In this document: positions 19,570-29,005 of the stretch, piece by piece
Position numbering within the stretch: position 1 is the first letter of the stretch
Layout of the letters: each line of letters begins with the position of its first letter
Origin: Candidatus Mesenet endosymbiont of Phosphuga atrata
GTDB taxonomy: Bacteria > Pseudomonadota > Alphaproteobacteria > Rickettsiales > Anaplasmataceae
Length of the DNA: 64,000 nucleotides
Assembly: GCF_964020175.1 (NCBI RefSeq)
Contig: NZ_OZ026541.1
Location: forward strand, 930,001 to 994,000
Direction: 5' to 3'
Notes under the pieces: model-generated
What the model was told of the DNA's origin: nothing
Databases searched by the model: none
The model's input: the letters and a program-made list of their open reading frames with translations, nothing else
Made by a program: the position numbers and the translations under genes

Positions 19570-20345
19570 TTATGCTACCATTTGACAAAATTCTTCTATT
19601 ATCCTTTACTAATCATCATCTGGGCTTCTTGCTTTAAGTCCTTGATATTTTTAGCAGTAGTATTTCAGCTGATGCAATTTTTAATTGAGATTGCATTCTT
19701 ATATACTTATCTCCCATTACTTCACCCAGCTAACAGCATCAAGGCTACTGCCGAACATAACATCCAGTAAAGGTTTAACCCAAGTGATCTTGCCCAATCT
19801 TTTTATATTTTATGGTTCTTTCTAATGTACCTGTACCAATGGATAGAATAATCATTTGGAAATAGTCTCTTCCCACTAGCATAGCCACAGGCAGATTAGC
19901 AAAAGTACTCTATTTATTTTTTAAGATGTTTAGGGGTAAAGTGCTGCGGTTGTAGCTCTTAAAGCATCTTTTAACTTGATAAATCCTCTCGCTAGTTTTT
20001 AAAGAAGAAAGGACAGTTATATCGTAGCTAGGAGATTACTTAAAGTATTGCTTACTCACCAAAATACCCAATGTTCAAGATTTCTATGCGAACCATTAAA
20101 CCAAGCAATTGCTTTTCTTAAAAGGAAGGATCTAAAGATATAAGACCCATACTTTTGATAAAAAATCTTGAGCAGAGTATTTAGTTGCTCATCTTTCTTG
20201 CATAACAACAATGCCACCAGTTGAAGTACCAGCAATTAAATCAAATATTTGAGCTATTGGCTTTCTTGTTCTCTTTTCTATTTCTGCAAGAACAGTAGCA
20301 GGGATAATACCTCTAATTCCTCCACCGTCAACTGAGAGAATATAC
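19570..20345 (-). pseudogene. Patatin-like phospholipase remnant
   Basis: Minus-strand translation gives the patatin oxyanion-hole motif DGGGIRG (20310-20329) and the nucleophile elbow GTSTGG (20213-20230), separated by a normal-looking [20 protein letters not shown]. Downstream, a DALRATTAA-like piece near 19950 and KDWARSLGLNLYWMLCSAV-like residues near 19730-19800 follow in shifted frames. Several frameshifts inactivate the gene. Patatin-like phospholipase genes are a regular cargo of prophage WO, which supports a phage origin for this region. Confidence 0.7.
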
Positions 20346-20369
20346 TTAATTCTTTAAACTCAGTTATAA

Positions 20370-20605
20370 GTGATTATTAGGTCTGCAGCTTTTCATGGAA
20401 TCCTTCAGCTCATCTACTTCTTCAGTGAGATTTATTACTCTTTCTTCAAGACGATAAACAGTTTCTACTAGCTGATTATTGTGTTCTATAAGTTGATCGT
20501 GAGAATGGACTTTCATATCAAAAACCACCATATTGCTGCTACCGTTTGTATTATTAGAGTTACTATAACTCCTATAGGGAGCTTTTCTGTAGTTTGGTTT
20601 TTCAT
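20370..20605 (-). pseudogene. Small phage membrane protein (holin-like) remnant
   Basis: It starts at ATG 20605 with MKNQTTEKLPIGVIVTLIIQ followed by TVAAIWW, a single hydrophobic helix. After a +1 shift comes a helical tail (VETVYRLEERVINLTEEVDE). The layout (about 80 residues, one membrane helix, coiled coil, next to patatin) matches a small WO-phage protein beside the lysis/tail genes. The holin-like label is an inference. Confidence 0.5.
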
Positions 20606-20683
20606 ATTTTTTCCTATTTCAAGTTAGATGTGTTTAGTTATCTGATTCTAATCGGTATAGTATTAAGTTACTTTATGGCGAGA

Positions 20684-20890
20684 TTAAGAAAGTAAATCTA
20701 TAATTTCTCTACTTGGATTATAGATTACTTCTCCTTTGAAAACCTTAACTGGATAATGGTCAAGCTTGATTTCACCCTTTAAAAAAGTTTTCTCGACTTT
20801 ATGGCTACTTTCCCAAACCTGTGCCCCAGGCAAGATGTATGTTTTATACTTAATGCTATTGCTCTGACTGGGTGAGATTTATTGGTTCTT
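20684..20890 (-). pseudogene. Unassigned phage-region ORF fragment
   Basis: A minus-strand open stretch without a start codon encodes KTYILPGAQVWESSHKVEKT and HYPVKVFKGEVIYNPSREI, ending at TAA (20684-20686). The frame is broken upstream near 20880. Family not recognised; position suggests a prophage gene. Confidence 0.35.
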
Positions 20891-21038
20891 TTAACCTTAC
20901 GTATATTATATACAAGATTTGGAGAAATTTTGTCCAAAAATCTTCATTTAATTTAGTTAAACTTCACTTTTTTGACTCACTTATTATGCTAAATATAATA
21001 TATACTCTATTCTACTCTGAAGAAGTAATACCCAAGCT

Positions 21039-21590
21039 ATGAGTTCTGGGAAAATGATTTCCGCTCACTACTTACTCAGTCGTTTTCAGAATCCAGAAGT
21101 ACGTAAACTCTGGCTTGATTCTCTCACCGGTAAGCAATTAAGTTTAAGCATTGCTTTAACAGCAACTATTTGAAGATGAAATAAATCATAATGATATGTC
21201 AGTACAGCAAAAACGTAAAATAATGGTTCTGATGCGCTATTTAACTATTATCTGATTAGTTATTTTGATCGTTGAGTCAGCTATTAGTGACATTGCAAGA
21301 TTGGCTCTCACTCAAAAGCTTATGGAGCTGTATTTAATAAAGAATAATACTAAGTATGACAAAAGATCCTTATTGTTCTTATTATTTCAGACAATTTACT
21401 AAAATCTGTTTATCATTTTGATAAGGTGCAAAAAAGAGGCGCTACTGCCTTTACCTTACAGAAGGTACCAAGACAAATACTCCATTTAAAGATTTTATCT
21501 CGCAAGAAATCATAGAGCAAATTCTTAAGGAAGACGATGCGAGACGTAATGATAGTTTAAAAAATCAATTTACGTCTTAAAGCTGCAAAG
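21039..21590 (+). pseudogene. Unassigned prophage gene remnant
   Basis: It begins at ATG 21039 with a clear coding stretch (RFQNPEVRKLWLDSLTGKQL, then SLSIALTATI) and meets a stop at about 21171. Short coding-like pieces in other frames follow (INHNDMSVQQKRKIMVLMRY near 21183-21242; AISDIARLALTQKLMELY near 21280-21335). No family is recognised. Order and decay match the neighbouring prophage remnants. Confidence 0.4.
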
Positions 21591-22560
21591 GATTAGAGAC
21601 AGTACCAGTGCCGATAATTTAAATGATGCTCAAACTAAAGTCTTCTTACTAATCAATCAGCTAATTGGGCTAAATGGGATAATGATCTTTTAGATTAAAG
21701 ATTTAGAAGATTTAAACTTTGATCTTAAACTCACTGGTTTTGAATTAGATAAAGTACAAAAGTTCTTTACTGATGAAGGCAATGAGGAGGATTTTTTCTC
21801 ATTTAACTGATAATGAAGATAAACCAGTAGTAACAAAACCAGGAGATTTGTGGATACTTGGTGTATTTACTGTGGTGATAGTAGACTAGATAGTTCTTTT
21901 AAAGCTGTTTTAGATGAGCAAATGGCAGATTCTGTGATCCTCCATATAATGTTGCTTATGGTAATAGCCAAGAAAGAGATGACAAGAAAATATTAAACGA
22001 TGATCAAGGTGAAAAATTTGAATTGTTTCTCTATGACATTTGTTCCCACATTTTAGCCTATACCAAAGGGGCAACTTGTATCTGTACAGCATCAGCCGAG
22101 CTTAGAGCCCTGCAGAAGGCATTTAAAGAAGCAGGAGGGCATTGGTCAACATTTATCATTTGGGCTAAGAATCACTTTACACTCGGGAGAGCTGATTATC
22201 AACGTCAGTATGAAGCAATACTCTATGGTTGGAAGGAAGGTAATGAACGTAAGTGGTATGCAGTCAAAGTGATCTATGATAAACCTACCTGTAATACACT
22301 ACATCCAACCATGAAGCCTTTAGAGCTAATAGAAAAGGCAATAATAAACAGTAGCAATCCAGGAGATTTGATCCCTTCGCTGGCTCTACTTATTGCTTGT
22401 GAGCGTAGAGAAAGAATGTATTGAGCTTTATGTTGATATAACGATTAAACGTTGGCAGATGTATGTTGGCAGGGAAGCAATATTGGCAGCTAGTGGTAAC
22501 TGCAAATTCAAGAACAAATCCTAGGAAAAGCAAGAAAATAATAAAAGGGGGGAAATCAGA
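21590..22560 (+). pseudogene. ParB-domain / N6- or N4-type DNA methyltransferase remnant
   Basis: Fragments in changing frames recall the ParB-methylase fusion proteins of phage: FDLKLTGFELDKVQKFF near 21716-21766, PGDLWILG-like sequence near 21840, then the methylase catalytic motif DPPYN at 21936-21950. That last frame stays open to 22424 (CTASAELRALQKAFKEAGGH; LHPTMKPLELIEKAI). The SAM-binding end near 22350-22560 is frameshifted. The missing start and the stops make it non-functional. Such methylases occur in WO prophages. Confidence 0.7.
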
Positions 22561-22599
22561 CTGAATGGGCAAAAGAGCAAGGGTTTTCTAAGTCTGTTA

Positions 22600-22990
22600 T
22601 TTAATGAAATCGTTGAGCTTAAAGATGGTATCTGAGCAAGCAGATGCTGCACTTATTACCATTCGTGATCCCAGTCAACCACAAAGAAGAAAAGGTATTA
22701 ACGGTAATGAAAGAGGCAATAGTGATCTTGCCACCATAAACTCGCATTAAGAACGAAATACCTGGAAGCTAAAGCTGAAATTTTGTTTCGATAGATGAAA
22801 CTGCAGCTTTTAATACAGCAAAGAAATTTAACATTCCCGATATGCACTTTTAGCTTCTACTCGATAGTAGTGAGAACAGACGCTAACTGAAAGACAACAT
22901 TGGAATGACTATTACAATTTCACTTCCGTAGCAAGCAATAAACGAATTTTAAAAGTTATTCATAAAGAAATTAAACAAAAAATGTTATAA
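22600..22990 (+). pseudogene. Phage terminase small-subunit-like remnant
   Basis: Open pieces encode SEQADAALITIRDPSQPQRR (about 22630-22690), then SDLATI, LALRTKYLEAKAEI and VSIDET-like sequence in alternating frames. This resembles the DUF1441/Nu1-type small terminase proteins of WO. Assignment is from pattern memory only; the gene is clearly broken. Confidence 0.45.
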
Positions 22991-23481
22991 AATAGATTTT
23001 AGAATAAGATTAGATATATTGTGTTGATTTTTTAATCGACCTATTGTTGATTTAGTGCCAATCTGGAGCGAAAGCACGTGTACAACATCAGAGAGAGGAG
23101 CGTTTTTAGCCCTTTTCACGGATTCCCACCATGAAAGGACTACCAGTTGATAATTGGAAGCGCTATGGTTATATGTTTTAAGGCGTATAACTATAAGGAT
23201 ATCAACCCTTACTTTAAGCAAAAGAGCCTAAAATAGCTAAAACTATTCAGTAGGTCGCCAAAGATCCTATTCAATATATTCAGATCTTTTTTTCCTATAC
23301 ATCTGCCACTTTAAAGGCCGCCTCTACAGCCTCAATCTCTCCAGATTGGCATTCTCTTTATATCATATACATTCACAACCATGGAAGCAGAATTTTAGCG
23401 GAATTTTGTTATTTTTTTCAAAAATTTTTAAATCCTGCTCACAGCAACTGTTTTATGATTTGAATAATTAGGAAATTTCTA
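22991..23481. other. Decayed phage-region sequence without a gene
   Basis: Only short coding-like peptides are visible on the plus strand (MKGLPVDNWKRYGYMF near 23130-23180; VAKDPIQYIQIFFSYTSATL near 23252-23310). Neither is recognised. No complete gene, RNA gene or obvious repeat is seen. Confidence 0.4.
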
Positions 23482-24471
23482 TTATCTCTCCATATGTTGA
23501 TGTTCTGCTAAAGGTTCTATTCCTTTTAATTGAGATTCAGCTAATGATGTGTTTGGACTTTGGTAAACATCTTTTAACTTGCTTAAAAGTACATATGCTT
23601 TTTCACTAAGAGCGAGCATAACATTCTTTTGTTCATTACTATCTAAATAAGAAAATATTTCTTTTAACACTTCTTCAGGGAGATATCTCTGCACATTTGT
23701 GCCTTCTTTTGTCACTGTATCTGCATTTATTGAATTGCCAAAATCAGTTATAATTGATTTTTCCCTATCATAAAATTTGAGGAAAGTGAAAATCATATTT
23801 TTTATCACATATAACAAGCACCCAGGTATAAAAGATAGCTCTCCATTAGAACCATATTTTTCTTTAATTACTTCAAACTCTTCAATTAATTCTTGTCCTT
23901 CGGCCTCATTGTTTATGTAGCTAGCAATAACTTGTGCACCTTCTTTTTTTATGTTTGCTTCTATTAATTTACCTAAGTGCGGCATTGCTTTTATTTGTTT
24001 AAATGCTGCGAGGCAGTTTTTAAGTTTAGGCGTATCTTCTATTCTGTATCGCAGAGAATATTGCTTATTTTCATTAAGACCAAAAAGTAGGAAAAGGAAA
24101 AAAATCTCTAAAGATTCTTCTTTTTCATCATCATAACACTCTATGAGTGCAAAATGATCTTCTCCATTACTATACGAAACATATACATCTGAACCACGCT
24201 CTAAAAGCAACCATACTACTTCTTTATGCCCCATATAAGCAGCTCTATGTAGAGGTATCATCTTGTTCTCATTTTTAATGTTAACATCTACCCCCATATT
24301 TAAAAATAACTCTACTACTTCTTTTCGTCCATAATAAGCAGCTAAGTGCAAAGGAGTCTCTCGAAAAGCAAATCCTTTGGCATATATATCTGCACCTTCA
24401 CTTAAAAATAATTGTACATTTTTCATATCTCCATCTTCAGCTGCCTGAATAAAACGTTCATTAAGTAACAT
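23482..24471 (-). CDS. Ankyrin-repeat protein with F-box/PRANC-like C-terminus
   Basis: A 329-residue protein. Three ankyrin repeats occupy residues about 3-105 (TPLHLAAYYGRKEVVELFLN, IPLHRAAYMGHKEVVWLLLE). A unique middle contains a short hydrophobic patch (GCLLYVIKNMIFTFLKF). At about residues 261-288 is LPEEVLKEIFSYLDSNEQKN, which has the L-P-x-E-[IV]-[IL]-x-x-[IL]-[FL]-x-[YH]-L pattern of F-box or PRANC motifs. PRANC ankyrin proteins occur in poxviruses, parasitoid wasps and Wolbachia and can recruit host SCF ubiquitin ligase. That function is inferred here, not shown. The start has GGGGGAAG eight bases upstream and a near-consensus promoter at 24499-24526. Confidence 0.8.
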   Translation of the reverse strand: MLLNERFIQAAEDGDMKNVQLFLSEGADIYAKGFAFRETPLHLAAYYGRKEVVELFLNMGVDVNIKNENKMIPLHRAAYMGHKEVVWLLLERGSDVYVSYSNGEDHFALIECYDDEKEESLEIFFLFLLFGLNENKQYSLRYRIEDTPKLKNCLAAFKQIKAMPHLGKLIEANIKKEGAQVIASYINNEAEGQELIEEFEVIKEKYGSNGELSFIPGCLLYVIKNMIFTFLKFYDREKSIITDFGNSINADTVTKEGTNVQRYLPEEVLKEIFSYLDSNEQKNVMLALSEKAYVLLSKLKDVYQSPNTSLAESQLKGIEPLAEHQHMER

Positions 24472-24498
24472 AACTTCCCCCTTTTTATAATTATTAAA

Positions 24499-24526
24499 AT
24501 ATTAGCATAAAATACTATGTTGTCAA
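24499..24526 (-). promoter_or_regulatory. Sigma-70-type promoter of the ankyrin/F-box-like gene
   Basis: On the minus strand a perfect -35 box TTGACA (24521-24526) and a -10 box TAATAT (24499-24504) are 16 bases apart. They lie about 28 bases upstream of the ATG at 24471, with GGGGGAAG between. Confidence 0.6.
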
Positions 24527-24627
24527 CTTATGGATTCCTTCATGAAATTTATAAATGCTAAAAATAAATATCTAGGCTAAAAGCAAAAATTGGATTAAAT
24601 TTGCGGAGAATTGGCAACAGATTAATG

Positions 24628-25341
24628 TTAAATAACTTTTTGCAAAACTTGAGCTCTATATAAGTCTTCTTTAGTTGTAATCTTTAGATTATCATCATCA
24701 CCATTTATAACTGCTACTGATTTATTAAACTCTATCATTACAGAAGAGTCATCAGTGAACTCCTTGTCTGGATCTATTGAATATGCTGATTTATGACAAG
24801 TAAGGATATCATTAAACTTAAACGCTTGGGGTGTTTGTAGAGCTTTTACTGTATTTCTGCAAACGTGAGATTTGATTGAGTTATCTACTACTACTCTTAT
24901 AGTATCAGTAATTGCAGTAGCTGGTACAACGCCTTGCGTTGTTTCGCAATTTTTACTTAAAAATGAAATAATATCACTTATAGTTTTATCGGCAATAAAG
25001 GGCCTGCATGCATCGTGTATAATAACAATATCAGGACTTACATCTACTATGCTTTCAAGCCCAAGGCGAACAGAGTCTTGACGACGCTTACCTCCATAAA
25101 TTGGATGCAGTAGTTTTGTACCTGGCAACGACGATACAGCTTGCTCATATAAATTTTTGTGATCTTCTCTTATAACCGTTCTTACAAGATCAACATCTTT
25201 ATTATTTAAAAACTTTTCAATAGTATATGTTAAAATCGGTTTATCTTTTATAGTTGCATACTGCTTAGGCACTATTAAATCATATCCTTTGCACCTGCCA
25301 CCTACTCCACCTGCAACTATTAAAGCAATAACTTTAGTCAT
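24628..25341 (-). CDS. ispD: 2-C-methyl-D-erythritol 4-phosphate cytidylyltransferase
   Basis: A 237-residue enzyme of the MEP isoprenoid pathway that joins CTP and methylerythritol phosphate. The N-terminal nucleotide-binding loop is IVAGGVGGRCKGYDLIVPKQ. The RRQDSVRLGL motif, the metal-site IHDACRPFI and the later DDSSVMIE region are all present. Length is normal and it is a stand-alone IspD without a fused IspF. The next gene to the left is the island ankyrin gene, so ispD marks the return to core chromosome. ElbB, often linked to isoprenoid control, lies elsewhere in the window. Confidence 0.95.
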   Translation of the reverse strand: MTKVIALIVAGGVGGRCKGYDLIVPKQYATIKDKPILTYTIEKFLNNKDVDLVRTVIREDHKNLYEQAVSSLPGTKLLHPIYGGKRRQDSVRLGLESIVDVSPDIVIIHDACRPFIADKTISDIISFLSKNCETTQGVVPATAITDTIRVVVDNSIKSHVCRNTVKALQTPQAFKFNDILTCHKSAYSIDPDKEFTDDSSVMIEFNKSVAVINGDDDNLKITTKEDLYRAQVLQKVI

Positions 25342-25395
25342 ACATATAAATTACAGTAACTCTTATACTTATAAAGTATTTTTTATTATAAAGAG

Positions 25396-26118
25396 TTATT
25401 TTATTTCATTGTATAAATCACTTACATTTAAAGTTTGATTGGGGTAAAGTGTAAAAGCAATACCAGGTATATCTTCACTTTGCAGTAATGAAAATTGGAC
25501 AAAGTCTGGTGTCACGCGTAAGGCATGCAGATTCTTACTATTTTGAAATGGCTTGCCATTAACCCATATTTTCCAGGTATTTGACGATAAATACAAGATT
25601 GAGTTCAGCTGTATTCTATCTGAAGCAAATAACGAATCTTCATCTACATCTTTTTTATCAAATTGATCTATTGCACTATTTAATTGATAGATTAGCTCTT
25701 CATTAAAAAAAATACTTTTTAGTTTTCTCTGATCTTTTAATGTTTTTTCTAATAATTCATAATTTGCCTTACTTGGTTGATTATTTTCTTGATCAGAAAA
25801 AAAGCACTCTTTAGCTTGAATATTCCCCAGTATATCTAAATGCTCATTATTTAACTGCTTAAGCTGAGCTTGTACTCCGGCCTCTGAGTAATTGCAGGTC
25901 ATAATATTGTTATTATACTGCTCAATGTACTTGCATAAGTTATTATCATCCTTTCCCAGTATTGTGTATTTAATATAATCTTTTGTATCTGTGAAGTAGG
26001 AGCATTCATACTTTGAGCAATTTTGCAAATTTATTATAACATCTGAACAGATATTTTTTGCTACATTTGCATAACAATTGCTGAAAACTAGTATCATAGG
26101 TATGATAAATTTTTTCAT
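25396..26118 (-). CDS. Putative exported hypothetical protein
   Basis: A 240-residue protein. I choose the internal ATG at 26118 because the product then starts with a clear signal peptide (MKKFIIPMILVFSNCYANVA); an ATG nine codons upstream (26145) is also possible. The mature part has six cysteines in its first 85 residues (for example CSDVIINLQNC, CSYF), suggesting disulfides in the periplasm. A beta-type C-terminus follows (WKIWVNGKPF ... FTLYPNQTLNV). The family is not recognised. It may be an envelope or secretion-apparatus accessory protein, but that is a guess from topology alone. Confidence 0.7.
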   Translation of the reverse strand: MKKFIIPMILVFSNCYANVAKNICSDVIINLQNCSKYECSYFTDTKDYIKYTILGKDDNNLCKYIEQYNNNIMTCNYSEAGVQAQLKQLNNEHLDILGNIQAKECFFSDQENNQPSKANYELLEKTLKDQRKLKSIFFNEELIYQLNSAIDQFDKKDVDEDSLFASDRIQLNSILYLSSNTWKIWVNGKPFQNSKNLHALRVTPDFVQFSLLQSEDIPGIAFTLYPNQTLNVSDLYNEIK

Positions 26119-26307
26119 ATATTTTAAAATCTTACTTAAGATCATATGATTTTAAATGCGTACTTTAGCAACATATAATTTAGGATTTAATAAACTATGA
26201 ATGTTTGCATTTTTGTCTGTTTGAGATAAATATTTATACATAATGCAAGTTCTTTACAAAAATAGAAATATAGATACACTATAGCCTTAATTGACGAGTT
26301 AAGTAAA

Positions 26308-28227
26308 ATGGAAAATGATTACTTATCCTTACTTAACAAGGAGCAAGAAGCTGCTGTGGTTAACACGAGCGGTCCGACTCTTATTCTAGCTGGAGCTGGG
26401 ACTGGAAAAACAAGAACAATCACAACCAGGATTGCACATATTATTAAATGTGGTTTGGCATTTGCTGAAGAAATACTGGCGGTGACATTTACTAATAAAG
26501 CTGCAAATGAAATGCTCCTAAGGGTTTTAGAGCTAACAGATGCAAGTGGCATGTGGCTTGGCACCTTTCATGGGATAGCAGCAAGAATTTTGCGCAGCCA
26601 TGCAGAAGCTGTCGGTCTAAAATCCAATTTTACAATTATCAATACTGATGACCAAGTGCAGGTAGTCAAAAATATCATTAGTGAAATGTATCCAAACTAT
26701 TCATCAGAAAAATATAATGTTATCACCGGCATTATCCAAAAATGGAAGGAAAAAGGGCTATCTCCTAAAGATATTGTTGCTAGCGAATTGTTTAAGCAGT
26801 CATATGTAACTGCACTAACTGTATATCATCATTATCAGGAACGTCTGAAATTTTTAAATTCTGCGGATTTTGGCGATTTGTTGTTATATAACGTACAAAT
26901 CTTAAGTGAAAATAACGACATTCTTTCTTACTACCAAGATAAGTTTAAATATGTAATGGTAGATGAATATCAAGATACCAACACAATACAATACCTATGG
27001 CTGCAACTTCTTGCGCAAAAGCATCAAAACATCTGCTGTGTTGGCGACGATGATCAGTCTATTTACAGCTGGAGGGGGGCAGAAGTAGAAAATATTTTAA
27101 AATTTTCAGACGATTTTCCAGAAGCTAAAGTCATTCGTCTTGAATGTAATTATAGATCTACACCTCACATACTTGCTACTGCATCTTGCATAATCAACAA
27201 CAATAAAGGCAGATTAGAAAAAACTCTATGGACGCAAAGTAGTAGCGGACAAAAAGTTGGACTGATGAAATTCTGGGATGGGAAAGCAGAAGCAAAATAT
27301 ATTGGGGAACTTATACTAAAGCTCAGTGAATATAAGTTTAGCGATATTGCAGTTTTAGTTAGAGCTGGGTTTCAAACCAGAGTTTTTGAAGAATATTTTG
27401 TCAAATATTCCATTCCCTATAAAATAGTAGGCGGAGTTAAATTTTATGATCGTCAAGAAGTAAAAGATATAATTGCTTATTTAAGAGTTATAACAAATAG
27501 TAGTGATGATCTTGCTTTTGAAAGGATTATAAATAGACCTAAAAGAGGGATAGGTGCTACAACTTTAAAGAAGATATACAATATTGCTCAAGAAAATAAT
27601 ATTTCTTTTATTGAAGCAACAAAAATATTGATTGATGGCAAACAAGTTACTGAAAGAACCAAAGCTACACTTAAATATTTATTAGATAAAATAAATTCAT
27701 GGAAAGAATTACTGACGGAATTTCCTTTATCTGAAGCAACAAAGATGATAGCTGATCAGTCTGGGTATATAGAAATGCTAGAAAGTGAAGGAGCAGCCGG
27801 GCTACCACGTATAGAGAATATAAAGGAGCTGCTGTCAGCACTAAATAGCTTTAGTGATGCTATAAATTTTCTTGAGCACATCAGCTTAGTTAGCGATATT
27901 GATAGCATTAGCAATGACAATACGGTTTATGTTATGACCTTGCATGCTGCTAAAGGTTTAGAATTCTCTTGCGTATTTTTACCTGGATGGGAAGAGGGAG
28001 TTTTTCCTCATCAAAGATCCTTTGATGATAAAACTGGCAAGTCTTTGGAAGAGGAAAGAAGGCTTGCCTATGTTGGAGTTACAAGAGCAAAAGAAAGGCT
28101 TTATATTTCATGTGCAAGTAGAAGGGAGATAAACAATATGTGGCAAACAATGCGAAATTCTCGTTTTATTCGTGAATTACCAGCTGAAAATGTTGAGATA
28201 GTAAAACATAATGTTAGTTGCTATTGA
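26308..28227 (+). CDS. uvrD: UvrD/PcrA-type DNA helicase II
   Basis: A 639-residue superfamily 1A 3'-5' helicase acting in nucleotide-excision and mismatch repair. The helicase motifs run in order: Q-motif LNKEQEAAV, Walker A LILAGAGTGKTRT (residues about 25-37), Ia TFTNKAANEM, II DEYQDTN, III GDDDQSIYSWRGA, IV NYRS, V MTLHAAKGLEF, VI VGVTRAKERL. The length is slightly below E. coli UvrD (720), missing mostly the C-terminal tail. It is transcribed divergently from the exported protein gene. Assignment is secure at family level; UvrD and PcrA cannot be separated. Confidence 0.96.
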   Translation: MENDYLSLLNKEQEAAVVNTSGPTLILAGAGTGKTRTITTRIAHIIKCGLAFAEEILAVTFTNKAANEMLLRVLELTDASGMWLGTFHGIAARILRSHAEAVGLKSNFTIINTDDQVQVVKNIISEMYPNYSSEKYNVITGIIQKWKEKGLSPKDIVASELFKQSYVTALTVYHHYQERLKFLNSADFGDLLLYNVQILSENNDILSYYQDKFKYVMVDEYQDTNTIQYLWLQLLAQKHQNICCVGDDDQSIYSWRGAEVENILKFSDDFPEAKVIRLECNYRSTPHILATASCIINNNKGRLEKTLWTQSSSGQKVGLMKFWDGKAEAKYIGELILKLSEYKFSDIAVLVRAGFQTRVFEEYFVKYSIPYKIVGGVKFYDRQEVKDIIAYLRVITNSSDDLAFERIINRPKRGIGATTLKKIYNIAQENNISFIEATKILIDGKQVTERTKATLKYLLDKINSWKELLTEFPLSEATKMIADQSGYIEMLESEGAAGLPRIENIKELLSALNSFSDAINFLEHISLVSDIDSISNDNTVYVMTLHAAKGLEFSCVFLPGWEEGVFPHQRSFDDKTGKSLEEERRLAYVGVTRAKERLYISCASRREINNMWQTMRNSRFIRELPAENVEIVKHNVSCY

Positions 28228-28303
28228 GCTAGCCAAAGCTTTTTTAACAATTTTAGTAATATCAGAATATTAATAATATTATAATTTAAGTTAAAATTTA
28301 GAC

Positions 28304-28332
28304 TTGACTTTTTTAGATAAAAATCTTAACAT
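28304..28332 (+). promoter_or_regulatory. Sigma-70-type promoter
   Basis: TTGACT (28304-28309) and TAACAT (28327-28332) are separated by 17 bases and sit 25 bases before the ATG at 28358. Its position argues against the TTG at 28304 being the start codon. Confidence 0.5.
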
Positions 28333-28357
28333 TTTAACTAAAATAGGAGTAATAGTT

Positions 28358-28942
28358 ATGACAAATAATAAACCCCTTAAAGAAAATGATAAAAAGAAAT
28401 TAGCAAATTTTTTATTCCAATGTTTAAGTGATGGAGTAAGTAAAGAAAGAATAAATAACCTAGCTCGAATCTGGATTAAAAAAGGCGGAGAAGTTAGTGA
28501 TGAAGAGTGTGCTGCTACATGGGATGAATGTAGAGATAAAGAGCTAGGTAGAGAAATGGCATGTAGTTTAATTGTTAGTACTTTGCCCTTAGCGATTCTT
28601 TTCGGTTTAATGGCTGGTTGTAGTGTAGGCAGAGGAGAAAAGGCTGTTACTGTAATGGGTATATTTGCAGGCCTTGCAGCAGTAGGATTTCTAGCGTCTG
28701 TGGGATATCTAATAAATCAATATGTTGGTGATAAGGAATATGCTAGTGCATGTGCTGAAGAAATGGTAGATGCTTACAATGTAAAATGTTATGAGGAACT
28801 GAAAAATGTTGTACAAGATCAACAGGATTTGATTGGTACAATTCTCAACTATAAAACTAGTGTCGGTAGTAATCTCTATCCTAATTTACCTTTGAGTGAT
28901 GACCAACTTACACAATTTGTTCTTGTAAAAAGATGTGATTAA
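28358..28942 (+). CDS. Hypothetical membrane protein
   Basis: A 194-residue protein with no recognised family. The start is set at ATG 28358 because it has AGGAG eight bases upstream and a promoter just before. The soluble N-terminal 65 residues are charged (KPLKENDKKKLANFLFQCLS). Two hydrophobic helices follow (SLIVSTLPLAILFGLMAG; VTVMGIFAGLAAVGFLASVG), then a 65-residue polar tail with several cysteines. It lies between uvrD and glyA on the same strand but has its own promoter. Probably lineage-specific. Confidence 0.7.
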   Translation: MTNNKPLKENDKKKLANFLFQCLSDGVSKERINNLARIWIKKGGEVSDEECAATWDECRDKELGREMACSLIVSTLPLAILFGLMAGCSVGRGEKAVTVMGIFAGLAAVGFLASVGYLINQYVGDKEYASACAEEMVDAYNVKCYEELKNVVQDQQDLIGTILNYKTSVGSNLYPNLPLSDDQLTQFVLVKRCD

Positions 28943-29005
28943 TTAGAACCTAAAAAATTCCTTGTTATAGAACTGATAGCTAACTACACTAAAAATTTTA
29001 AGGTT

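Noticed and set aside
22985..23221. Minus-strand ORF of 78 codons
   Set aside because: Codon use and peptide look random. The plus strand carries faint phage-like peptides instead.
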